A DNA stretch of 64,000 nucleotides from positions 52,695,550 through 52,759,549 of the forward strand of contig CM038466.1 of the NCBI GenBank assembly GCA_021464415.1. Reading direction: 5' to 3'. Shown in pieces: positions 1 through 10,900 of this stretch; within the stretch, counting starts at the first letter, position 1; the number at the start of each line of letters is the position of its first letter. A model generated the notes under the pieces. It searched no databases, had not been told where the DNA came from, and saw only the letters and a program-made list of their open reading frames with translations. Both the position numbers and the translations under genes were made by a program. The DNA is from Lonicera japonica. Its lineage: Eukaryota > Streptophyta > Magnoliopsida > Dipsacales > Caprifoliaceae.

Positions 1-565
1 TTAATTAAAATAAAAACAGTTTTTAAAATAAAACAAAAATTTATTTAAAATAAAAACTATTTTTAAATAAAATAGAAATTTAATTAAAATAAAATAGAAA
101 TTTAATTAATATGTGCAATCTCGATAATTGTGCTTAGCAAGAAGCTAGATTGAAAAAAAAGAAAAACTTGCGGTTGTGTGCAATAAATTAATGTGTTTTC
201 TAAAAAAAATTTAATGAATTAATGAGCAGTACATATAATACATACAAAAAAAATTGAAGATGTGTGATAATTCAGATGCATGTGAACTGTATAAAAATCA
301 AGATGGATAAAGATGCATATAGAGAGAACAATACATATATATCTAACCATATAAAAAAATTGAAACTTTATGCCGTGTATGGTCGAAGAATTAATAGGCT
401 TTAGTAAGACCTAAATAAACCTTGAAGGTGGGGCATGGTGAGAATCAAGTTAGTAAAGTTTAAATAATGCATCTGTATATATATAATGCTTAATCATGGG
501 CATAAACAGTATAAGCAAATTACACATATATACATGTATATTAATATATATATGAAAAATTTCAA
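1..565. other. AT-rich intergenic sequence, no gene seen
   Basis: Very AT-rich sequence with short A/T runs and TATA-like repeats. I see no coding frame with family resemblance and no clear transposon ends. Confidence 0.6.
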
Positions 566-950
566 ATAAGAACCTTAACTTAAGGTACTTACTTACAGAC
601 TTGCCCTTTTGGCACGCTTTCTGACGAAATTTTTTGATGAAATTTGGTGGGGATGTTCTTCATCGTGTGTAGAATATCTCCACCAAATTTCATCAAAAAA
701 TTCAACCCGGAAGTGGGTTAACTATAGGATTGAAAAATTCTAGTCCAAAAATAGATATATATATATATATGTCCAATATTTTTCAATCATGTAGTTAACT
801 CACTTTCCGGTTGAATTTTTTGATGAAATTTGGTGAAGATGTTCTACACACGATGAAGAACATCCCCACCAAATTTTATCAAAAAATTTCATCGGAAAAC
901 GTGCCAAAAAGGCAAGTCCGTAAATAAGGACCTTAACTTAAGGTCCTTAT
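566..950. repeat. Foldback (hairpin) MITE with nested palindromes
   Basis: The two halves are near-perfect reverse complements, so the whole 385 bp can fold into one hairpin with a short AT-rich loop near 755-772. Each arm also contains its own palindrome of about 70 bp (left about 632-703, right about 811-885), built on TTTTTTGATGAAATTTGGTG and its complement. The tips carry a further palindrome around CCTTAACTTAAGG. No protein is encoded. I could not define a convincing target-site duplication, so the superfamily is open. It lies about 1 kb upstream of the peroxidase start codon. Confidence 0.75.
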
Positions 951-1949
951 AGAAAATGCTCTGTACATATATATATATATATATATATTAATATACATAT
1001 TAACGTAAACAGTATATATAGAATATGTTAATATATTAACATAAATAGTATATATATACATAAACAGTATATATATAATATGTTAATATAATATGCTATA
1101 AAATAGTAAATAAGGTTTACGAGAAAATCCATTATGGCCCATAATATATAATTTACACAATAAAATCCTTAATACATATTCTATCTAGACGATAACACAC
1201 TATGTGTAATTTCCTTAAACAGAAAACAACATTTTGGATTTTTTTTAACAGGTTGCTTTAACTATTTTAAAAATTATGGATGTATGCTTAAAAAATGGGT
1301 GTCAATTCTATTTTTTAAGGGTGCTTTTGTCGGCACCCTTAAATTTTAATTTCTTTTTTTTGGTAACTATTTAAAACTAAATACACATATGTGATCTTAA
1401 AAATGAAAGTGCTTGATTGATATTTTATATTCTTAAATGTAATCTTTTTAAACTTATGAAAAAAAAAAATGTCCAAACGCTCATGCATCGCATGAGTTTA
1501 AAACTAGTAGATAGTAAAATATTGTCTTATATGAGTCTCCAACCGATTAACATGTAGCTAAGTAACATATATACCAGCAACTTTTTATCTCTCATTTTAG
1601 CTCTCATTGATTAAGACTTTTCACTAATCGGGAGTGAGTTCTAATCAAATAATTTTTACTCTCTCATCTTCTTAATTACTTACAAATTTTCGTTATTTAA
1701 AACACACATTAACATTTTCCTATTTCATAAACCAAAGCAGAGTCACTGTCTTCAAAAGAGACACCCAAACAGCCCCTTGAAATACAGCCAAACAAAGCTG
1801 AACCACATTATCATAATAATATCTCACCCTCAAATCCAAGAATTCCAAATGCACGCACCATCCACAATTCCAAATACGTACATACCCACTCTCTTCAAAA
1901 TACGTACATATATATTCGCAGTTTTCAATTCACTGCAGTGAGAGATCGA
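951..1949 (+). promoter_or_regulatory. Upstream region of the chloroplast APX gene
   Basis: Non-coding. It contains a (TA)n tract at about 967-988 and several TATA-rich stretches. Close to the start codon, AATACGTACATA occurs twice (about 1873-1884 and 1900-1911), each with the palindromic ACGT core TACGTA. ACGT cores are the binding core of plant bZIP factors. A role here is inferred only from position. Confidence 0.35.
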
Positions 1950-4900
1950 ATGGCCGTGCGAATTCTCTCTATCACCTCCTCTTCAACTTCTTCCTCCATG
2001 GCTGCTTTCGGTGGCGCCACCTCCGCCTCCGCTTCCGCTTCTCGCCTCCTTATCCCAGCCGCCAAGTCCTCAGTTTCTCTCTCTAACTCCGCCTCTCTCT
2101 CTTCCATTTCTTCTCTTAAATGCCTCAGACAATCTCCTCTTCTTTCTCATTCATTCCCCCACCAGGTTAAATCTCTCTCTCTCTCTCTCTCTAAGATGTG
2201 TATTTAAACTATATGTGCTTGTATGTTGTTCGCTGAATTAATTCTAGCGGGACACATGTATTTGATATCTACTGACATATCTAGTGTGTGTTCATCATGT
2301 ATTGGTTTCGACCGGTCCCAAATTGAATGTCAATTTTTATGTTAGATAAATACGTCGAACTTATTTCACCGGGTAATTCTGTCAAATAATTCTAGATGAC
2401 ATATGTACGTGATCACTGACGTAGCTAGAAAATTTGGTTAGTGAGTCATTCTGGAATGTGTTGGAGTGACTAAATTACGCCTTGAAAAAATTGACAAATG
2501 AACAAAGCTACTCGGCCCAAAAAATTAAAATCCAGTAGCAGGTATAAATGCATTTGGGACAAAAAATTGGGATATTTTTCTGGATGGAATTTCATTTCCG
2601 TTTGAGCTACATACCTTTTATTTTTATAATTTGGCATCACTATTAACTAAATTTTTTTCTAAATTTAAGCAGTGTCAAACAAAATGTATCTAAAATTTTG
2701 CTCAATTCATATATATTTTTAATATCAGCTGGGGTCACTAGACCCACAAAACTCAATGTGCCCACGTCCTATACCTGACATTGAAAATTGACATATTTAA
2801 TGTTAAAAATTGACTTATTTAATATGAAACACCTTGTATTAATTAAAAGGTGGGGCGTATATAAAAACTCATTCAATCCATTATAATCTATCAACCAGAT
2901 GCTGGTACCTTGGAGACCTGATGCGGCCTTCCAATGCATTAACGCAACTTGGCTGCTAATATGTCCATGTAGAAGTACTCAGTTCTATCTCTGATTTCGT
3001 TTATCTGTCTCATCGATATCAGAAAAGATCGATGGTTCAAGTAAGAAGTGGCAATTTCAGCACAGTGACTTCTCCAAAAGGCTTGGCATCTGATCCTGAT
3101 CAGTTGAAGAGTGCCAGAGAAGACATCAAGGAGCTTCTGAAGACTCAGTTCTGCCATCCAATTATGGTACACCTTTCTAATTTCCACTAATTTGGAAACT
3201 GAAAATACATCCACATATGCACATTTTGTTAAATATCATGTGGCATTAATTAAATATCTTATAAGGTTATTGATAGTTAAATTCTAGAGAAAAGTGATAA
3301 TGATTGAAGAACTATAAATCTATGAAAAATTTAGCAACATATCCATGAATTTTAAGTTAAACTATAACTGCAAGGAGTTGGCACAATGGTCTAGGGCTTA
3401 GGGAAAGAATATGGGGTCTTCGGATTGAAACTGGAGAGACCAGAGTTGGTTTTTTACTTTTTATAAGAAATACTTTGTACATTGTGGCCTTGAGTGAAAA
3501 TGGGGATTACTCGAGCTCGACAATTCAGAGCTACGGAAAAAGTGAAAGAAAGAAAGAATTAATTACTACCTATTAACTAAATCACTTGTCAATAGTTTAA
3601 GATTCGTCAGCAGTTTAAGTATTAACAATTATATAATGAGTGGATTATTATTTTCAACAATTCTTTTATACTCGAACATTATATGACATGAAGCTACTAA
3701 AAAATAGCACTATCTCTAGTGAGAGATGGAGGGTGCGAGGCATAGAAGACAAATATGTAGTTCTTTTCTCACACCCATGGAGAAGACAAACAATAAATAG
3801 AAACGCAATGATAGTGTAGCTGGGAGTTAGGGGTGTTGGGTTTCTTTAATGGCCATGAAGTGATGGAGTACAACCTTTTGAAGATATACAGAAGAATTGA
3901 ACATCCTGGACTGCAGTGGAGACCAGGAACAATGGGTGTTTCTTGCAGGAGAAAGGCGAGGGAATTGAAGAGGTTTTTTGGTTCATTTAATCTTTATTTT
4001 AGAAGGAAGACTAAGGGTAGGAAAAAGAAAGTTTTTTCTGTCTCCAAATGAAGCTACAAACTATCCTGGAACTTGAGAGGTTTATATGTCCTAGACAAGA
4101 TGGTGGTGTAACTGGTGTTGAAATTTTTTGTGAGGGATTGGTGTGCAAATTTGCTCCGCTTGCACAAAATGAAGATGGGGACATGCATATTAAGTGGTGA
4201 GGAGTCCTTGGGATGATGGGCATAATTGCTTTTGTAATTTGGTTGGAGCAGGGTGGGATTTTATTCACATGGTATGATAGGGTAGTATACAGTGGAATCT
4301 CTAAAGGGTCTCTTTTTGGCTTGTGGTGTTATATAGAGTGGTGAAGGATCGCTTTGTGGACAATTTTGTTAGAGGGTTACTATGAAGGAGTGGCTGCAAT
4401 AAACAGAATGTGGAAGTTCTCCAGAGTTTTTTTTTTTGAGAGAAGGGGGGGGGGGGGGGGGGGGGCAGATATTGCAGCATGGTTTGATTTTCTTGTGAAG
4501 GTTTGGACTGCAATACATCATTTGGAACTTTGAAGGACTTTCCGGCTTTCAAAACTGCTTGATCTTGATGTATCTAAGCTTGAGTAGGAGGTATCTTTAC
4601 TTGGTTAATGGCACGGAAGTACCAATATTATCGCGTCAACTGAATGACAGATGCCCTTCTATATGTTTCTTAGGCTTGCTTTCTTTTTGTTGTCTAGTCA
4701 TATATGGACTATGCATGAGAGTGGGGGCTTATGCCCAGGCAACCCCCTTCAGCTCTCTATGAACATCAATACCTTATTTCACGTCCCCAAACATGTAGTA
4801 TGACAATTTTATCTATTGTTAATGTATACATGAGTGTGCAAAGGGAGTAAGTGATATAACCGGGTGACTCTACAAGCACGGGGCATAATTTGTTGTAGTG

Positions 4901-7900
4901 ATCAGGTGAATCTTTGATATTCTGTGGAGAATGTTGGTGAGCCTTTGTTTGAAGTAATCTCATCCCTTTCTAGAGTTAACTCTCCTTCATGGATGAGATG
5001 GTATGCATTAGCGCTCTCTGCTCTTAATGACAGGAGGTGACCCGCATTTGATGCAGAAGAAGCCATTTGCATCTCAACCTTATTGGCTACGAGTAGTATT
5101 GTAGAGCCTCATTGTAGGTTTTACAAAAGTTCTGCGTAGTGCTGCCTAGATGTTGGTAAATTTGACGTAGGCGAAAATAATTTTAGAAGTAGCCGAGAGG
5201 TGCAAATGCACTGTCCTTAAAAGAAGATTCCTTGAGGATAATATCCTGGTGCAAATAAGGATTTTATGGTGTCTTCCCTCCAGAATACGATGACTCTGGT
5301 TCTGGAAGAGTGCACTATGAAATACAGATTCATCACTAAGGACATCTTTATATGCTTCTATGGCACAAAGTTGTAATGAATAAATTAACTTAATGAATTT
5401 ATTTACCCACGGACAAGAATGTATCATATATATTACACCTTGTGGAGCAAGCAAATATTGGTTCTCTCTCTCTCTCTCTCTCCCCCCCATACTTATATTC
5501 CTACCATAGCAGAACATTCACAGAGATGGTGAGAGAGTCGGTTGATAGAGTTGGTTGCTACCATTTTCTTTTAAAGAATATATTTGCTTTGTAACAAAGA
5601 AGAGGATATTAGCCACACATTGTAGATAGATATCCAAATGTGGGTAATCGACAAATTTAACCCCAAAGTTTGGGGTAAATTGCAATTAAACCCTGTTGTT
5701 TCAATTTTTACAATGTCAACACCAATGTTTCTAAATCGTTGCAATCCAACCCAACCGTTATCTTCTGTTAATATACAATTAACGGCGCTGATGTGGCTGT
5801 CTGAGCTGGCGCTGACGTGGATGTTGCTACTATGGGTATCGACAATTTTAACCCCAAAGTTTGGGGTCAGTTGTAATTTAAACCCTGTTGTTTCAATTTT
5901 TTTCAATGTCAACACCAATGTTTCATAATTGTTGTAATCCAACCCAACCATTATCTTATGCTAATATACAACTAACGGCGGCTAATATACAATACACCTT
6001 TTCGTTGGCGAGTGAGGAACACACGCTTACGTCAAATCATCTAAGCCACATTTTTGAGTCACAATCCTAAGTCCCTCTATATATCAAAGGCCTTACTGCG
6101 GTAGGGCAATCTCTTGGTACCCAACATCCTGTATTACCATACTTATTTTCCCCCATGCAATATTAGGAAGTGACTACATTACAAAAGAAAGGAAAAAAAA
6201 ATAAAACCTTTTTTTAGCCCCAGAAACTAGGAAATAGACACAATATATTCATGAGCACATACAGAAAGATAATCCATGAAGAGAAAAGATGATGCAAAAT
6301 ACTAAAATGAAAGAATTAAAAATTATAGGATTAACAAAAATTTATAGATGAAATGGGAACCGAAAAAATAAAATAAAATAAAAAGATATATGATTAAGAA
6401 AAGTAAGGTGATCACCATCAACCTTAACCCAATTTTGATGCAATAATTATGATTGCCAACGAAAAAGTGTGTTGTATATTTAGGACTGTGACTCAAAAAA
6501 TTATGATTGCTAATTTTGATGCAACAATTATGATCGGCAACAATTGTTGATCGCCAACGAACAATAATTATAGAGGGACTTAGGATTGTGATTCAAAACG
6601 GTGGCTTAAATGATTTGATGTAAGCGTGTATTCCTCACTCGCCAACGAAAAGGTGTATTGTATATTAGCTGCCGTTACTTGTATATTAGCATAAGAGAAC
6701 GGTTGGATTGGATTACACCAATTATGAAACATTAGTGTTGACATTGAAAAAAATTGAAACAACAGGGTTTAAATTACAACTTTGGGGTTAAAATTGTCGA
6801 TGCCCATAGTAGCAACATCCTCGTCAGCGCAGCTCGGACAGCCACGTCAGCGCCGTTAATTATATATTAACAGAAGATAATGGTTGGGTTGGATTGCAAC
6901 GATTTAGAAGCATTGGTGTTGACATTGTAAAAATTGAAACAACGGGGTTTAATTGCAATTTACCCCAAACTTTGGGGTTAAATTTGTCGATTACCCTCCG
7001 AATGTAATGATTAGCTTTCAAACAAATTCCATGAGGATGCAATGTGGCCAAGTGGTATGCATTAATTAAGAATGGCGAGTCACTGTTATGAAAACTATTA
7101 CAAGAAACCAACTCTTTTTTTTTGGAGAAGAGCATGGTACACTAGGTCATGTGTTTTATTCGTACATCAAGAAAGTGAAATAATCCGGTTTGCTGTCTAG
7201 CGTTTTATTTTTTTTTAATTGTCTTTAGGGAATGTGAAATATGTGTAGAATCTATATCAACTAAAAAGACATGCAAACTAGTACATAGAGAAATTGAATT
7301 ACTCGAGTTATTCCACATTGATCTAGGTGATTTAAACAAACCATGACTAGAGAAGGTACGCACTATTATGTCGCATTCACATAACATACTATAGAATTTA
7401 GAGAGAACTATTATTCTTATTCCATGATAATAAAGAATGAAAAACAATGCACCTTATATAGGAAATAAACACAACTCCTAATTAATCTAGAGTCCCTATC
7501 AAAGTGGGATTCTACCCACAAATAAAATAACTAAAATAAATAATACTGAATTATCAATACTACCCCTCAAGTTGGTGCGAAGATATCCGTCATGCCCAAC
7601 TTGCTCACTTGAAATTCGAACGGTTGCCTTAACAGGCCCTTGGTCAAAATATCTGCAACTTGTTGATTAAACGGAACAAAGGGAGTATATATAATTCCAC
7701 TTTCTAGTTTCTCTTTGATCAAGTGCCTATCAATCTCAACGTGTTTTGTCCTATCATGTAAGACCGGCTTGTGGGCAATACTGATAGCAGCCTTGTTATC
7801 GCAGTATAGCTTCATTGGGAGACTTATTGGCCTTTTGAGTTCCTCTAAGACCCTTTGTAGCCAAAGAACCTCACATACTGCTTGAGCCATTGATCTAAAC

Positions 7901-10900
7901 TCAGCTTCCGCACTGCTTCTAGCAACAACATTTTACTTCTTGCTTCTCCATGTAACCAAGTTGCCCCAAAGAAACGTACAGTAGCCAGATGTGGACCGTC
8001 TATCAGTAACCGAGCCAGCCCAATCAGCATCGGTATACACATCTATCCCTCTTTTATCATTCTTCCTGAAGAACAGACCTTTTCCTGGGGAGCCTTTAAG
8101 GTAACGAAGAATACGATACACAGCCTCTAGATGCTCTTCACATGGTGAGTGCTTGAATTGACTAACCATGCTCACAACGAAAGCAATGTCAGGGCGCGTA
8201 TGAGACAAGTAGATTAGTTTCCCAACTAACCTTTGGTATCTCCCTGTTTCGACTGGAACACCATCTTTAACATCTCCTAGCTTAGTACCCAGTTCTATGG
8301 GAGTATCCGATGGCTTACACCCACTCATCCCAGTTTTTGACAGCAGATCCAAAATATATTTTCGTTGTGATACGACAATACCACTTTTTGAACAGGCCAC
8401 CTCCATTCCAGGGAAGTATCGTAGGTCACCAAGATCCTTAATCTCAAATTCTCTAGCAAGATTTCGCATCAGTCGATTCATTTCTTCAACATCATCCCCT
8501 GTCAAAATCATATCATCCACATAAACAATGAGAACATAAAGTTTGTTTCTTGTGGACGTCTTTGTGAAGAGAGTATGATCAGACTGCCCTTGATTATATC
8601 CTTGGCCCTTGAGGAACTTCGTTAATCTTTCGAACCACGCCCTAGGGGATTGTTTAAGGCCATACAAAGACCTCTTTAGCTTGCAGATTTTTGTCCCAAA
8701 TTCCTTAGTAAAACCAGGTGGAGGTCCATATAGACTTCCTCTTCTAGGTTTCCATTCAAGAAGGCATTCTTCACATTTAACTGATTTAGAGGCCAGTCCA
8801 AATTAGCTGCAACTGATAAGAGAACTCGAACTGTATTTAATTTTGTCATGGGAGAAAATGTTTCGGAGTAGTCGACTCCATACGTTTGAGTGAAGCCTTT
8901 AGCCACCAGACGAGCCTTGTACCGTTCCACTGACCCATCGGAGTTATACTTCACAGTGAATACCCATTTACAACCAACAACTGTCTTTCCTTCTGGAAGC
9001 TTTACTTTCTCCCAAGTAGCATTTTTCTCGAGCGCTCTCATCTTCTCATACACAGCTTATCTCCACTCCGGAACATTTAGAGCATCCTGAACATTATTAG
9101 GAATAACCACATTCGACACACGAGAGATAAATGTAGAATAGGAGGGTGAGATATTTTTATATGACACAAAGTTTGAAATGGGATATTTGGGAGATTTCGT
9201 ACGCGCTCTGACTCCTTTTCTAAGAGCAATAGGGAGATCAAGTTGATCAGACCGAGTTGACTCGATATTAGCTTGAGAATTACCTTCAGGTATCTCGGAA
9301 GAGTCATCGTGAGTATCATGATCCACCTCCAGGTTAGATTCTTGGGGTTGCAGAGGGATGGTTTCTTTCCTTCCTTGTTCTGGATTTTTTCTAGAATAAA
9401 CAAAACCTTTTATACCGTTTTGCACACATCTCTGATCCATCGATAGTCAGATTTTGAGATGACACTAACCCTGGTTGTTCACCATTACCAACACAAGTAT
9501 CTTCAATATTTAATTCATTTGGTTTCCCAGATTGTGTGTTAAAATAATTAGGTACTTGTTCATACAAAACATCAACGACTCAATTATCAAAACCGCAACC
9601 ACCATCTTCACTTGTGCTCTCCCCCTGAAGATGGGAGTTGTAATAGGATTGCCCCTCGAAGAAATTAACATCCATAGAAACGTATAATTTCTTGGAAATC
9701 GGATCAAAACATTTATACCCTTTCTGATTTGTAGGATAGCCTACAAAAATACATTTGTGTGCCTTTGGATCAAGTTTAGAATTTTTGGGGTCATGATTAT
9801 GAACAAAGGCAACACTTCCAAATATTTTTAAGGGAATATCCCCTAATAACCAAGTGTTGGGAAATAGATCAGAAAGCAATTTTATAGGGGCTTTAAATTT
9901 CAAAGTTTGTGTTGGAAGCCGATTAATAAGGTAAGTAGCAGTCAAAATAGCATATCTCCAAAGGTATTTTGGAACTTTAGTTTGAAAAATTAAAGCACGA
10001 GCAACTTCAAGTAGATGTCTATTTTTCATTTCGGCAACTCCATTATGTTGAGGAGTATAATTACAAGAACTTTGATGAATTATCCCATTTTTGACGAAAA
10101 AATCTCCTAACATCTTATTAAAAAAATTCCTTCCCATTATCACTCTGAAAAATTTGAATTTTGGTTTGAAACTGTGTGTGTATCATGGTGTAAAAGTTTT
10201 GAAACACTCCCAACTTCTAATTTATCTTTTAAAAGAAAGACCCAACATACTCTAGTGTGGTCATTAATGAAAGTGACAAACCAACATTTGCCAGACCAAG
10301 TGGGCACTCTAAAAGGACCTCAAACATCACTGTGAATCAAGGTGAAAGGTTGTGATTTCTTATATGGTTGAGATGAAAAAACCGTGCGTTGATGTTTCGC
10401 TAATTCACAAGATTCACACCGAAATTTAAGCAAATTTTTATTCATTAATAACTTGGGAAACAAATGCTTTAAATACTGAAAGTTTGGATGTCCTAACCTA
10501 TAATGCCATAACAAAATCTGACTATCACTAGAAACAGAAATAGAATTAAAACAAGTCTGCCGGTCTTGCCTTCCAGAGGTAGACCCATTATTGAAGAAGT
10601 AGAGACCTCCATCCTGTTTAGCAACCCCAATCGTCTTCCCTGAATTTGAATCCTGAAATTCACAATGAGAAGACCAAAAGTTAACTTGACAATTGAGATC
10701 AAGAGCCAATTTGCTAACAGATATAAGATTATACGATAAATTATGGACATGTAAGACATCTTTGAGAGTGAGAGATGGGGAGACGATTATGGTTCCTTTG
10801 CCGGCAACTGCAGCGAAAGAACCATCAGCAATTTTAACCTTTTGATTCCCTGCACACGGAGTATAAGACGAAAAGAATTCCGAGATACCAGTCACGTGAT

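Noticed and set aside
1938..1949. An upstream GTG in frame with the APX start.
   Set aside because: Plant nuclear genes rarely start at GTG. The ATG at 1950 is the first in-frame ATG and gives a normal transit peptide.
3833..4051. A basic 72-codon frame in APX intron 2.
   Set aside because: It may be a very old retroelement piece, but no motif could be recognised, so no gene is called.
8297..9090. Plus-strand open frames opposite the Copia reverse transcriptase.
   Set aside because: The minus-strand frames have clear reverse transcriptase motifs; the plus-strand ones have no family features and are shadows.
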